A stretch of 64,000 bases of DNA from assembly GCF_048771995.1 (NCBI RefSeq), contig NC_133024.1, forward strand, positions 27,916,001 through 27,980,000. Direction: 5' to 3'. The notes below the pieces were generated by a model. It was not told the origin of the DNA. It saw only the letters and a program-made list of their open reading frames with translations, and ran no database searches. The stretch is from Taeniopygia guttata. Taxonomy: Eukaryota; Chordata; Aves; Passeriformes; Estrildidae. This document shows positions 1 through 15,100 of this stretch, piece by piece; positions within the stretch are counted from its first letter, which is position 1; every line of letters starts with the position of its first letter. Both the position numbers and the translations under genes were made by a program.

Positions 1-103
1 ATTTACTTAGGGCTGGAGCCTGGGATTTGGAAGGCCCAAACTCTGGGCATATCAAATCATGTCTTTTGGTCTGTTCCTAATTCAACAACTCCTGTCTTGG
101 CAG

Positions 104-3100
104 AGTTACACGATGCGAAATGCCATTCTGGCAGCTATGGCAGAAGTGCTGGTGCAGGTGCTGAGTGGTGACCAGCTGGAGGAAGCTGCCCGTGGTACTC
201 GGGACAAGTTCCTGGATATGCTGCAGGCCCACGAGTGTGATGTGCACAGCTTTGTGCGCAGCCGCGTGCTGCAGCTCTTCACTCGCATCGTGCAGAGCAG
301 GGCAAGTCTGTGTTGGCCAAATGGTGTTGATTCAGTCATCTCTTCTCATCTTGTGTGTCTTGAGGGAATTTCTGCCACTCTGCTTTTTGTTTGCAGAGAT
401 TGAAGTTTTAACAGAGAAAGGTGCTGTCCCTCTATACTGTGGTGTCTGCAGTTTCTTCCAAGAGACCAAAGATCTCAGGGGTGGGGGTCCTGGGGGTGAA
501 AATTAGATACTGCTCATTCTTACCAGGACAAACTAGAAGAAAGAGCATAGCATAAAGCCTCTTTTCACACATTGGTATGGGAGAATATCACAATTACCAT
601 ATATACTAAGACAACTCAGCAGTATCCTGGATAACCTAAATGCTTGCTTTCAGTGGAGTTTGGACCAGAATATATCCAGAGGTCTTTTGAGCCCTAGACT
701 TTTCTGTAAATCCATAATCTGTGCTTTTTAGTACATTAATATGTCTGCAGTAAGCTCTTCCCAAGTCTCTGAGCCTTCTTGATAACTTTATCTGTGCTCT
801 TGTTGTGTTCTAGGCCCTGCCTTTGACTCAGTTTCAGTCTGTGCTGTCGCTGGCTGTTGGGCGGCTCAACGACAAATCTGTCTTAGTGGTTAAAAATGCA
901 ATCCAGCTCCTGGCTGCGTTTTTGTCCAATAACCCCTTCTCCAGCAAGGTAAATCCAATTCATGTGGTGGATATGTTAGATGTCTCTTTGCAGGCTAAAT
1001 ATCTGCAGGGTGCTATAGCCAGGGCAGTAGCAGTGCTATGTCTTGTGGGAGGAACGGTGTAGCCTTTGATACTGCAGGTGGCAGCTTTCTGGTCTTCCCA
1101 GGTTCAGATTTTGAGTTCTTTGACTCATCCCTCTATTGGTGAAATTCATAGCTATGCTGAAGGCCAGGAGGGATGTGACTGAGGTAAAAACCTGCAGCAG
1201 TTTTGAGTCCACTGTGCGGTTTCTCTCCTTAGGATCAAGATTAATTTTTTAGAATATTTTTCGTGGATCTGCAGCTCTTTGTGTTTAGCTGCACCTTCTC
1301 CTGAGTTTCTGAGCCTTAGGTGAGCAGCTTGGAGCAGTTCTCATTCTAGGACTGGGGCCAGAGTCTACTCTTCCAGTTTCCCAAAACAGGGTTATCCATG
1401 GGGGTTGACAACTAAAGCAGGGCGTGGAAGAGATAGGAGAATTCTGGCATTTCAGGAAAAGAAGGATAACTAACATATTTCTTTTTCTCTTCCTGACATC
1501 TTCAGCTAAGCTGGACTGACTTGGATGGGCCACTGAAGAAAGAAGTGCAGAAACTGAAAGAAATGAGGGATCGTTGCAGACCCTCAGCAGGTAATTTCCT
1601 TTCTTCTTTCCACTTTCTAGGACAGTCCAGAATGTACTTTTCCTCATTAAATTTGCTCCCAGATTGTGACAGCTTTTGTCTCAGATATTATCTGTGTGAG
1701 ATGGTGAGACGGGATAACTGGGATTAAACTCACAACAGTTTTCCTTATGGTGGTGTTATAAAAGGATCATATTAATATCCATGTCTAAATCAACAGGCCT
1801 TACAGCTATATGTCCTATTTTCAGGGTAAGAACTGAAAATGTCAATGAACACCCTCCCAGGTTTCTCTTTTTTTTCAAGGACTGCTTGAGTCATGATTTT
1901 GATCAGATGTTATTTAAACTTGATTTGTGGGCAGCACCAAAGTCCAAGGTTAAAAAAATGACAGTTTTCTTATCTGTCTTTTTTTCTACCTTCAGTGGTT
2001 TATTTGTTTTAGTCAGAGTTCTTATTCTCACTGCAGTCTGGGTGGGATCAGCAGTGGGAACACTACCTGCTTGGGGAGGAGGTAGGGGAAGTTCCTAAGT
2101 TCCAGATGAGTTTTTCCTTCCCATTAAAGGTGTCACCTGAGTCTGTGTTCTTCAATACTTCTGGTTTTTAAGTAGCTCCAGTGATCCTCCCAGAGGAAGA
2201 GTGGGAAGCAATGCTGCCAGAAGTTAGGGCTGCCACACAGCAGCTCTTTCAGCCACTGGAGGAAGAGGAAGAGGAGGTGCTGGAAGTTGAAGAAACAGTG
2301 GAGAGGACAGTGGAGCAAATCACTCATGTGTTGAAGAAGCTGAATTACAAGTAAGAAGGCTCTGCGGTGACAGTGTTTATCCCTGTCACGGTTTGACACT
2401 GGCACCATGCCAGCGCCCCCATGAAAATGCAACCTATCAATTGAATGCTGTGAAATGCAATTGAGAACAGAGCAAAGCAGGCCAAACTTAATAACAAGGG
2501 AAAAACTTTATTACACTACTACTACTACTACTACTATAAAAGAAAAAAGGAAGAGAAAAAAAAAAACCACACACAAAATTCAAAATTAAAACCTTTCAAA
2601 ACATTCCTCCTCCCACCACCCAACTCCAACAAACCACAGCGAGACACGTTTGGACCCTTAATCAAGTCTTCACCCTTCTACATAATCAATACTGAGTCCA
2701 TCAGGGGAGAGAGGAGTTCCCCTTGCACCATAGACCCCCAGGAAACACAGCTGCCACCTCTTGTGTTTCCATGTCACACATGGCACTGCCCAGACACACC
2801 GGCCAGTGTGACACTCTCCTCTCCATGTCACAGTGCTCTCACCACCGTGCATGGACAGAGACTGCTTATAGGGCCCCTTTAAGGATGCTTTGCCAAGGAC
2901 CACCAGGAACAACAGTCCAGTGTCTCATTTTGGGACTATAGTCCCCCCCATTTTCCCCTGGGGCCGAGGGTCCAAGAACAGAGATCTCCTTCTCTTCTTC
3001 TCTGAAGACGGAGGGCATCCTCACACCCTCCTCAGCTCTCTCTGTTCATTCCTGAACTGGGAGTTGCTGAAGGAGTCTCTTGGCTCACCATTGCATCCCC

Positions 3101-6100
3101 CTAAAATGCAGTCTCTCTTGGATGAAGGATTGGTTCAGCCTATGGTTAACAAGAAGAGTCCAGCCAAAAACCACTCCATCATCTCCCCCTAACCTTCCTT
3201 CCCTAACATCTGAGGTCCCAGGCTGTCCCTCTTCCCTTCAAACTGAGGAGGAGTAAGATTTCACAAAGCCTTCATTTCACAGAAAAGGGTTTAAAGTCCT
3301 GGACTCCCCGGACAGCTGAAACCTCAGCCCAGGACTCTGTCTCCCATCTCCCACGCTGGGCATCTTCCCCCCCCGCCCTCCTTCTCCTCTGCCAGCAAAC
3401 TCCCAGGTGTCTGCAGGCTCTCTATCGCTTTTCCCTCTAGGCTGGAGGGGGTGAACAAAGACCTTTCAGACGTTCTCCACCCTTCTGTCCGCAGGAGCTG
3501 GCCCAGCTCGGTTCCCAATCCTTCACCCCCTGGCCTACCTCTGCAGGCCACGTGGCTTTGATGACCAGAACCAAAGAGGGCGAGTTCTGGGAATTCTGCT
3601 TTTAACCCCTCTGTGTTCTCAGAGGCGTGTCCACCTTCAATTGGTCACCCCAAGTGTCAGTATCCAAACCTGACCCCTGACTAGAATGACCTCTTCCTTC
3701 TGAAAAAATTCTTCTTCCGTGTCAAACCACGACAATCACATAGGGTGATTTCCAGTAACATTATGCTGTAGGAAGAGATTGATGTGGGCAGCCAGTACAA
3801 GATGCTGATAGGAGCTGCTTTCCCAGGTGTTCAGGGCAAAGTTGGATAGTTTCCCTTATGTTCTGCTCTAATGTGTTGCTGATACTCTCTTGGGCAATGT
3901 CATTGTCCAGGAGGGCAGCCCGTCTTACGCAGAAGGCCCTGTGTCGCTTCCAGGGAAAGGAACCTTTCATTGGCCCTGGGGAGGAAAACGAGGAGGCAAC
4001 AATCCTGGGTGTTCTGAAGAGACTTTTCATAGGTAACTGTATCACTCTTGTCTGTTCCCCAAGTCCAAGATAATGCCAGAGCAGATTAAAGCCCTCTGGA
4101 ATGCTCTGTCCCTCTTTCTGACCTCTGGGGCTCAGCTCTCCCAGAGCTGCACCATCACTGCATTATTCACTGTTCAAGTACCTTGGCATTTTAGCTGGAT
4201 CATACTGATCTTAATTTTTGGTTGGAACAATTCCATGGTCCCAGTAGAAGGGCATTTTTGGTGCCTTAACTCACATATTGTCTGAAGGAAGTGAAGGCAG
4301 TGTTGCTGCTCACACCCTTCTGCCCTATCTGAATTTGTCAGGAGTTCTGCTTCCTGAACAGGTAGTGGCACATAATGCTTACCCCTAGCAGCCTTGACCA
4401 AGTATTTGGTTCAAGCAGAGTCTTGGTTATCTGGGGCCTGAGCCTCTGGGTGTATTTTCAAGACTTCACACTCTTTGTTTGGTGTTTGTTTCAGCATCAA
4501 GTTGCTTAGCCAATCATGTTGAGGATATTTTTGTTGGAAGTCTACTGTCTAAAAATCTTTACTTTGTGAACTCTCCATACTTGCACAAACTTTGCTATGG
4601 AGTAGTAGCGTTTGCCTTCTCTTGGTTCCCTTTTAGGTCCCTCATCTATCTTTGGGGAATTACCAAGTTCAGATTAACCCAATAAGCATTTTAATGGTGT
4701 TTACCCCAACTGGACCATGCCCTTCCATACCCTTTTACCAAGCTGGCTTTTTTCTGGAGCATCACACTGTAGTAGTGGAACTTGCTCCACAGCATGCCAA
4801 GATTTTGTAGCTATGTCTGATTGCAGAATTTGGATTTTTGTATTCTGGCTCTTGGAAGGTGTCACTGTGGGATGGGGAGAAGGTTAAAATGCCCTGAACT
4901 GTGCCTGTATCTCTTGTATTTCAGTACTGTTCACAAACAATTGTGCTGTGTAGGTTCATGCCCAGGTGAGAACAGTGAGGATCCTCCACATGACAACAGC
5001 AGTGACAAGATTGAAGAAGTTGTACAGGAAGAGCAGCCTCAAACAGAGCTGGTCAAACAGAAGATGCTGGTGCACTACCTGCAAGATGCTTACAACTTCT
5101 CAGTGAAAATCACAGAAGCTCTGAACCTGATCAGCAGGATGATGTATGAAAATTCTGTCTCAGGTATGTGAAATAACCTTTTTTTCCACATTCAGCATTT
5201 CTAGATCTTTCCTTGCTTGAGAGAAAACGGAGTGGTAGAACTCCAGGAGAAGGAGAAAAGATTGAAGGAGCTGCTCTTCATTGAGCAGATGTCATAGACA
5301 TTTCTAGGGTATTGGAAAAGCAAGCACCATCTAAATGAGTGTCATGAAGGAGTAGAATAGGGCATGAAGAGGATTTTTAGGAATATTTATTTATTTCATG
5401 TCTATTTATTTTTTTTAATGCCAAGGTTGAAAAAGATTGTTTTAATATGTTTAAAAGTTGTTTTTAAAAAGATAGGAAATTAAATGTATTTGAACTTTCT
5501 GAAATGAAAAAAAAGGGTGACCAAAGTGAGTTCACTTGTGGAAGCTATCCTGCCTCCTGTGGGGAGGCATGGATGTTCATCATCTGAGTTGAGGTTCTCC
5601 TAAAGTAAGCCTGGCCAGTGAAGCTGGGTTTGGTTATGTGTTCAGTGCCCTGACACAGCTTCAGCTGTTATGCTGGCCACAAGAGAGGAACTAAGCAGCT
5701 GGTCTCTTCTAACTCACCTTTCCTCAAACTTTATTCTCTAGTTAAACATGAGCCTGATCAACAGGTTCTGTGGCCTGGTCCTCTTCAGTGCTATAGAGAA
5801 AGGTGGTGATCAGAAGGCCTTTGAATTAATTCAGCTGTTCATGTGTCATATTAGAACAACTGTAATCACTTAGACTTTTTTGTAGTGTTTATCAGAAATT
5901 GACATTTCCAAGGGATGAAGGGCACAAGTCCTGCTCCCATCCTCTCCAGCACATCCACTTGCACAGATCTGGGGTGTGGATGGGTGTGAGCACTGCAGTG
6001 CCCCAGACTTAATGCAAACACTTCTGAGGCTTCATCTCTGTTGAGGGCTCATGTTACTTGAGATAAGCATGTGGGCTTCCCCAGCAAGGTTTGGTGTTAT

Positions 6101-9100
6101 TAGCTATTTGCACACATGAAACTCCTGGGTTCAGTGTCTTTACAGGTCCTTTGAAGTTCAAGGCCAAGAAATTCCCCTACCTGGTACTTAAACACCTGGG
6201 GCTTGATTTTGGGGATGTTTTTTTAATGGATGCACAAATTTTAATAACTTTTTATCTCCCTGTTCTCCTGTGCCGTAGTATAAGGAAGGCAAATTCAGTG
6301 TCTGAATAGCAGAGGTGTTTTGAGACCTTGCCTCCATTTGGAGAGAGTATGCTGCTGGGTAAGGAAGGGACTCATGCTAAGGGATGTGTGTGCTCAGATT
6401 TAGGCTTTTTAAATTAAAGATTTATTATCTGAAGATTTAAAATTTTCTTCTGTTGCAAATTTATGTATTCTAGTGTGAGTGGGGACAGGGAAAGCATACC
6501 AGCTCACCTGATAGATATTCTTAATTCTGATTTGTAAGGGCTTATACTGGTAAAAGCTCTTACTTAATCAGAGGTCAGACTCTATGAACTGTTTGCTGCA
6601 GTACAACTCATCTGATCACTGCTGTGGATGCCTTGTGATGCACTCTAACTTAATGGGTTTGGGTTTTTTTTTGTCTTATGAGAAGACTGGGCAGTCTATT
6701 TCAGGAGTAGTCAAACTGGAACCAAACACAGTATTCCTTACCCCATTTGTACATCAAATAGCTTAGTACCTCTGGTTATAGCATTGCACTGAGGCTTATA
6801 TACAGCTGTCTGCTGTGACTGTGAGATCTTTTTTCTCAAAGCTACTGTTTCCCAGAAGAAAATTTTGTTTTTCTCAAAGATAGTCTCTGTGCTCATTCCC
6901 AAACCATATCACATTGGATTTAGCTGTAACATTGTTAATTTGTGTCTCTTTTCTGGGACATCTGCATCTTTGTGCTAGTGATCCCATTCTGACTCAAGCC
7001 CTCTGCAGACAGTAGCAGTGATCTCTAGAAGCTTGTTCTGAGACCAGCACTCCTATGAATTTGTTTTAATGGCCTCTTTAATGGGAACTGGGGAAGAATT
7101 GCACTATCACAACTGTTCTCTCTGCAGTGGTGCAGGAAGCCATTGAGTTCTTCGTGACAGTCTCACAGTTTGGCGTGCCCCAGGCACTGCTTGGAATCCG
7201 CAGGATGCTGCCCCTCATATGGTCAAAGGAGCCTGGAACTAAGGAGGCCGTGCTGAATGCCTACAGACAGCTCTATCTGAGCCCCAGTGAGGATTCAGAG
7301 AGGTATGGATCTTCCTAATCAGATTTTTTTTCCTTTCCCTCCCCCCATGCCCTTTCTGCTGTTAAGAATGGGGTATGGACAGGAGGAGAACTGAGAGTTG
7401 CCATGCTTCATGCTGAGGTGAAACATAAAGTTATTGTGTGAGTATCCCAATCTTCCTGCAGAACCTACTGCTGAGCTTCTGTTCTTGGTTTGTCATAGAG
7501 CTCATGTGTAGGAAATTCATGCAGCAAAACTCTGTGAGACCTTGCAAAGCAGATGCTGACAATTGAAGTTAAACTACTGTCAGGCACTAATATTTATTGT
7601 TCTCATATATCTCACTTTCATACAAAGCATTGCCTAAATAGTCTGGGTAGAGTCCCTATCTGATAGGGAATAAGAAGTGTTAATTATGAGTGTTTCTCTT
7701 GCCAGCAGGGTTCTTGATTGGCAACAATGAATTTCAGCCCATTAGGAGTCCCCTGTTGATATGGAGTCATCCCATGTCCAGGAGTCTTATATACTTCACT
7801 CTTTGGGCAAAGTTGTTGGCCAATGTCAGTTGTCCCATTTTGACTTTCTTATAACTGTAGTTGTTCATCCTGCTGGAATAATAAGAGGAACAGTGTGGTC
7901 TCAATTTGAAACTATATATTTCTGTTACCAGACCTCAGTTTTTTTTGCTGAGAAGTCATACATGCTGTGGCGTTGGTCACGTGTAGGCATTCTACTTCTT
8001 ATGTACCCAACACATTCCCCATTTCTTTGTCCTTCACACTATACAAGGTTGGTTCTTATTTGGGTGCTTTCACATGTATTTCTATTTGTATTTCAGTCAA
8101 ACCAATCTTAAATATTTTTCTAACAATTTCTTAGATAGGAGGATTTTAAAGGGTCTTTGTTGCTGTTCCTTCTTGAGGATTTGGTGGTGGGAGCTTGCTA
8201 CCACTTGCAAATTTGCTTCTTCCATACTAGAAAAGAGCTGTGTCTCCTCTCTGCTGTGGCACTTGCCCTTTTTTAGTGTTTACACACTTGTAAATCCCGT
8301 TGGATACATGTGCAATAAGATAAGTGTGATTCCTGGTGAGATGCACCATAACTCGCCCTCATTTGTACCATCAGGGCAATAAAGAGCACGTGCTACTTCT
8401 TACTTCTTCCTGATAATATTGCCTGGAAACAGCACTTCTACAGTGCTCCATCCTCATTTGTCCATAGAGAGATTTTCAGTTTCTAGGGAATTGTACTTTG
8501 ACTTGTGGTGGAGAATAAACTGGGAAGTGGCTGCTTAGTGCCTCTGATTAGATCTTTAAACATCATAAGGAGCACCAGCGCATGAGGCAATGGACTTATC
8601 AGGCATTGTGGCCACTGGCACTTGGGTGGCTTTGAGAACTCAAGCTTGTTGTGGGAGTTTTCCTAATCCTGTGAATCATCTCTGTTATCCAATAAATGTT
8701 TTCAGCTCTTTCAATAGGGCAGGAATTGTGACAGTTGCTTTTTCTTTACCTTTTAATTTTTTTTGCTATTTTTCCCCTTTCTAAGGGCCAAGACACAGGC
8801 CCTGGTGCACTCTCTCTCTCTCATCATGGTGGATGCATCACTGGGAACGATACAGTGCTTAGAGGAAATAGTGAGTATTTGCCTTGCCTGGCTTTGGGTT
8901 GTGTATCTGTTTTATTCAAATGGTAGTCATTGCAGATTACGTCTTTACTTTGAAGTCCATTCTCCTTTGCCTCTCTCTGATTTTTAAATTGCATTCCTTT
9001 TGCAGATCTCAGAGTTTATGCAGAAAGATGAAATAAAGCCTGCTGTGATCCAGCTGCTTTGGGAGCGATTCATGGAAAAGTCTCCATGCTCGTCGCTGGA

Positions 9101-12100
9101 ACGCCGCGCTGCTGTGATGCTGCTGGGCATGATGGCACGGTGAGCCCGGGGCCAGGTCGAAGCCTGTGAGTGGAAGGATGTACAGGGAGTCGATTTTTAT
9201 TGAAGAACTGTGGGTGCTGCATCAGCTGACTCTTCAGCTCTAGCTTCAAAAATAGTAACCCTATCATGGGGTAATGAAGGCTGGAACTAAACATAGTTGT
9301 GCTGGATCCCACCAGCATGGCCTCTGAATGATTATGATAAAATTATTTTCCTTGTGTGAATGGCCATCCCTTCCCAGAGTTTACAGTGTCACAACTCTGC
9401 AGTTTTGTCTGTGTTTGGATAAGAACAGTGAGAAGCTGCTGAGTAGAGAGGTCTGGAGCCTTTAGCATGAAGAAAAATGCATCTGTTTCACTTTCTGGGG
9501 GCAAAAAAATGTATCTGCACTAAAAGGTTTTCACTTCCTTAGTTTCCCAGCCCAGTAACCCTTTGGCATTCAACTTGCTCTTTTTGCTGTTCTTACTTCA
9601 GTCCTTCATTAGTCAGAAACAGGCCTGCATAATGATAATCCTAAAGTTCTTTCACAGGCAGAAAGGGGAACGGGTGGGTGTGGATTTGGGATAGGCTGTT
9701 TTTGGATAAATGTTGGTTTGGTTTGGTTTGCTTCCCACAGTAGAGGAAGGAATGGTATCTTCCTCAGGCCATATTTCCTGAGCTCCTCTACTCTTTCCTA
9801 TTTTCCAACATTTTTGTTTTTCTTACCCCTGTAAGTTTTGGTCCTTTCTGATAGGAAAGAAGAGTCAAGAATCTTCTTTTTTTACAAAGAGGCTGTTGAT
9901 CACTTTGGAGAAACTCATCTTCTAGTGGACAGTGTACTACACTGGCTTCTGTGGAATACTGCTTGCTGTTCCTCTAGCTGTTTCTTGAGTCATTTGGATG
10001 GGGTTTTTTTTCCCTCTTATTCAAACCGCTTCCTTCCACAAGGCACAAGGAGTATTTCTCTTGGTTATCCATATTTGTGTAAACTTTCAGCAGCACCTCA
10101 TGTGATATCTTCCATTCCACAGAGGAAACCCAGAGATCATAGGTAGCAACCTGGACATCTTGGTGACAATGGGGCTGTCTGAGAAGGCGTGTGAAGACTA
10201 CAGGCTGCCTCAAGAAGTGTGCAATGTTATTTCCAAGCTTCCTGGTAACCCTAAGGTAAGGCTATGGGTTTGTTCTTGAGGTCATCCAGAAACAAAGAGG
10301 GGAAATTGTTTGCACGGAAGAGAGAGGTAATTAAATTTTTACAGATTTTGAAATTAAGTAGGTTGAGAGCATTCAGCAGCACTGTCTGGAAAGCTTAGCA
10401 CACATCAGTGAACATGTAATAAAAGAATTTTCATTAGGCAACCAGCTGAATTCAATTAGTAAAGAGTTCAGTGCACAAGAAAATATGTTTTCCTTTCAAT
10501 TTTCTTCTTCAGACTCCTAATTCTAAACTGATTTGTGTTTTCTCAACCATGAAGCCCTTTCCTCTACCAATGTTTTCTGGTGGTGTGATTCTTTTGCCCA
10601 TCCTATTAATTGATATTCAGGAGTTGTCAGCTGTACAGCAGAATATAAAACATGAAAGGCTTTCAAACCTGTCCATGTTGTACTTAGAACAACATGATGG
10701 TTAGTGGCTTCTTTCCCTGGGAAATAATTTATACTTTTTTTTAATACACTTGGAAAAAAAAAATCCATTTTTTTTACTCAGTCATTTGTGGCATTTTGGT
10801 TCAGGAGTTCTATCACAAAAGCAATTCTCCTTTACAGAGCAGCATCATTCTGTGACAGCCCCTTCCACTGGGGATGTTGCTGCATGAACTTCATTAATTA
10901 ATGCATATCACAACTTTCTTATATGTTCTAAAGATGGCTGTAATTCAATTTTTGGTTGACTTAAGTCTGCAGTTAAGCTTGTATGTGAAAAGGGACTGAA
11001 CTGAAAATATTTGGTTGACTGACTGGCAGTAGCTCTTCTCCCCCATCCACCCTCCCAACCAGAAATTTAGTACAGAGGACAGGATTGTGGTGAATCAGGA
11101 GTTCCTGTTTCAAGCTACTGAAAGCTGGTAAATCCTCAAGTAAATTCTGTTTTGTTCAAGTATATATTCATCAGGCAGATACAGGTGTGCTGGGACACCT
11201 CAGGTATTGTCATACTTGGTTTAGTAGTTCTCTAGGTTATCTTATTCCCAACCTAAAAGGTGGTGTGACTGATACAGAATATATGCAACAACCTAATTGT
11301 GAGGTAGTCTTGAATCCAGACCTATCCTGTGTTATTTCCACTGATGATATTTTGCTTGTAAACAAACCCATATGGTTCTGGAGTACCCCAAGGCAAGTTG
11401 ACTTACTGTTGATGACTCTAAGATGCTCCGGAGGTTTCCCTCTTTATTTATTGCAGAGAGTGAGTAAATAATCTCAGATTTTAAATGAATCCTTTTGATA
11501 TTTCAAAAGAGTTATTTTGATTTAAGGTGAGATGGTGGAACTGTCTGGGTTGGCCTGGGATCATCATTTAGCCAAGCTTTAAATCCACCCAGTGTAGTCA
11601 CCATGCTGTTATAAGTGACAGTAATGTCTCTCCTGTATGTTTAGCTGCAGAGCAGTACTGAATGTCCCTGGCATGTGTTTGATTAACACTGTGCACACAG
11701 GAATGTTGAGTACTGGGAAGGGCATGGGGGGAACTCATGTGCTGCTCCCATGGGAGTAACTCACCTGTTTTCTCTGCAGGCAGCACTGGAGAAGAGCAGT
11801 GCCCCTTTTCGACTGCCACAGAACCACATGCTCTTTGGTTGCCTGAGTGAGACTGTGAGTAAAGGTGAGTTCAGGTCAGCAGGAGGTTTGGAGGAGATGG
11901 GGTTGGGCTGTGAGACCACCTGTGTTATCATTGGTATGTGTGGGTACATTGCTCCCTCTTCTCATCAGGCTTTGCCCAGCCAAGCTGCCACTGGATCCCC
12001 TTCATGGAGGCAGCTGTAACACTCATCTACCAGCTGGCAGAAGGGGCAGAGGAGATCTGTGCTGGCATCCTGCATGTGTGCAGTCAGCAAGCCCTGGAGA

Positions 12101-15100
12101 AGCTGCAGGAGGCTGATGAGCAGAAAGCTGGTGAGGAAGAAAGCTGATGAAGGAAATCTACCTATGGTTTCCAGTGCTGCTTTGAGTGGCCTTGAGTAAC
12201 TGCAGGAGAACAGAGCTGAGGGGCTGGTCGAAGTGTTGGCATGGGAAGGCACAAGTGCTGTGAAGGAGTCTGTGGAGTGTGAAGATGGGTTATATGGTGA
12301 GATGTGGCACTAACTAATGGGGAGGAGGTCTAGATCAACACTGAACTGTGGCCATTTCTCTCCTTTAGATGCAGGGGATTCTCCACACAGAGTCTCTGAT
12401 GGTGCTGGCAGTCTCTCCACATTCCTGCTGCTGCACCTGGTGGCCCTTGTGGGACAGGTGGCACTGCAGCAGGTAGCATTTTTGGAAGTGTCAATGAGTA
12501 CAGAGCTACGCAGGCGCCGCCTCCTCAAAGAGGAGAAGACCAAGAAGCAATCTGACACCAGTGCAAAGAAGCAAAGACCCCAGGTGAGAGCAAACGGGTT
12601 TTTTCCTAAACTTCTAGAGAATTCAATCCTGAGGCTGCCTGAGGTACAGGGCAATGTGTGCTTCAGGAATAGAAACAGGCATGTGTTGGTCAGGATTGAC
12701 AGGGAGAGCTGAGGTCCTTGAATGAACCTATTCACTAGGACTCCCACACTGGTCTTGAGTTTTGAAGAAGCAGAGGGGAGGGAGTGAAGGGTGATGTCCT
12801 GGCCATGCTTATCCTCCTGCTTCAGGCAAACATTCCCCTTTCACTCATCACCTCTTTCTTACCAGTGCAGTCTTTTGCAACTGATGCAGTAGTGGTGAAG
12901 AAACATCCATTTGTGCCCTGAGTTCTCAAAAAAGTCTTTCTAGAACCCCAGTCCAGAAGACTTGAGAGTCCTATTCTCTGTTAGGTAGTAATGATGAAGG
13001 TTTAACAGGTTTCTAATATGACTTGGATGCTACAAATGCCCTGTTTGTGGTACATTTTCCAGAGTGTAATGAGGCTGACTTTCCTGGGTAAGAATAGAGA
13101 AAAACGTTGTGTACATCTAGGTATCCAATCTCTGTTAGATGTTTATACTCCTAAGTCTACAGAGAACTTTGTAGTTCATTTCCTCATCCACCTGCTTATC
13201 AGTGTCACTACCATTTTCCACACAGGAGGAGGTTATTATGAGATTTTCAAAAAAGTAGCAGCTGGATACAGATTTCGTCCCTATTGCAATGCCCATGTCT
13301 CCTTTCTTCCCTTGTGTTGCTTTTTATTTGCTATAAGGCTTCCCATAATCTTGCTCACAAAACCAGCAATTCAAAGGCGGCTTTGAGTTTCTTGCTTTTA
13401 GTATTTGAATGTCCCTTAAGTTATGCAGGACTCGCACACTGATGCTGGATGTCTCCTAGGTCTGTTTTGTCTTAGTGGTGTCAGTAGTTTAAGTTTTCTT
13501 TACATTCTGGACTCCTCATAACAAGAAACACGTGGAGCTCCTGGAGCAGGTCCAGTGGAGGGTGATAAAGATGATTAAGGGACTGGAGTATCTCTTAGAA
13601 GGAAAGGCTGAGGGAACTGGGCCTCTTAGAAGCCTCAAGACTGAGAGGGGACATCATCAATGTCTGTAAATATTTGAAGAAGGAGGTGCCAAGAGGATGG
13701 AGCCAGACTGTTCTTGGTGGTGACAAGCACTAGGACATGAGGCAGTGGGCAGAAATTAATGCACAGGAAGTTCCACCTGATTATGAGGATGAACTTCTTT
13801 ATTGTGGGGGTGACCAAGCACTAGAACAGGTTGCCCAGAGAGGTTGTGGAGTCTTCTTCATTTGAGATACTCAAGAACTATCTGGACACAATCCTGTGCA
13901 ATGTGTTCTAGGAAGACCCTGCTGGAGCAGATGATCCAGTGTGGTCCCATCCAACTTATGTGATCTGTGATTGGTGTTCTGTAGCATGTGGACTGGCAAA
14001 TCCCGGACTATCCCTTCACAGCTTCATTCAGTTCTTGGGGAAAAGTGGGTTATTGCACTCTGTGTCAGTCTGTTCTCCACTTTAGTTGTGCAGCTGGTAA
14101 CATGCATCTACCTCACACCGGAGAGAAGAGAACCGGTGAAGAAAGAGGTCATTGCTGCCTGACATCTTTCTCACAGTCTCCTCTCTGCACAGAGCACAGG
14201 GAATGAGACCACTATGGAGGAGGAGCTGGGCCTTGTGGGAGCCACGGCTGATGACACCGAGGCCGAGCTCATCCGCGGTATTTGTGAGACAGAACTTCTA
14301 GATGGTAAGTGTGGCTGCCACCGAGGAATATTGGCTGGCTGCCTGTGTGACAGAGCAGGTACAGTGGGTAACAGGTCCTGAAGGAGGAAGGCTGTTTCCT
14401 ATAATTCCCTCCTGTCAGGAGGAAGCACTGTCATTTTCCATGGTGTCAGTTTCCATGTAGGCTGCCTGTTTCTTGGCTCTCCCTTTCTGGAGGTGGTTGT
14501 TCAGTGGTGAAAGTTGAGTCAACCAGTTACTGTAGTTTGCAGCAGCTCTGAGATAAATGGAGTAATTGTTCTTAAAGCACGGTGCACAAACAGTGCTCTT
14601 ATGCTCACTGTCTTTATCCCCACTCTCTAGAGAAGCACCTGCTCTCTGCCTTTGTTCCTCTGGTGCTGAAGATCTGCAACAACCCTGGACTCTACAGTGA
14701 CCCGGCACTGTCAGCTGCCGCAGCCCACACTCTTGGCAAACTCTGCGTGATCAGGTACTGCTGAGCCACGCAGGAGTTCTTTTCCCAGCCTTCCTAGTAC
14801 TAAAGCACAAGCAAATGTTGTGATTCCTTTCCCAAGGAAAGAACAAACACAGAGTGTTCATAAATTGCTTTTTTTAAAACTGTTTTTTTTCTCTGCTCTC
14901 TGAGAGATGGAATTCTGCTATCTATCCCTTCTTTCCTGTACCTTGTCTTGTTAGCTCTGAGTTCTGTGACTCCCACTTGCGTCTGCTGTTCACAATGATG
15001 GAGAAATCCACCCTGCCTGATGTGAGATCCAACCTCATTATTGCCGCAGGAGATCTAGCCATCCGCTTCCCCAACCAGGTGGAGCCTTGGACATCACATC

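Noticed and set aside
8809-8823. A short (CT)n run within an NCAPD2 coding exon as a regulatory repeat
   Set aside because: It is part of a conserved coding segment (HSLSLIMVDAS) and only about six units long.
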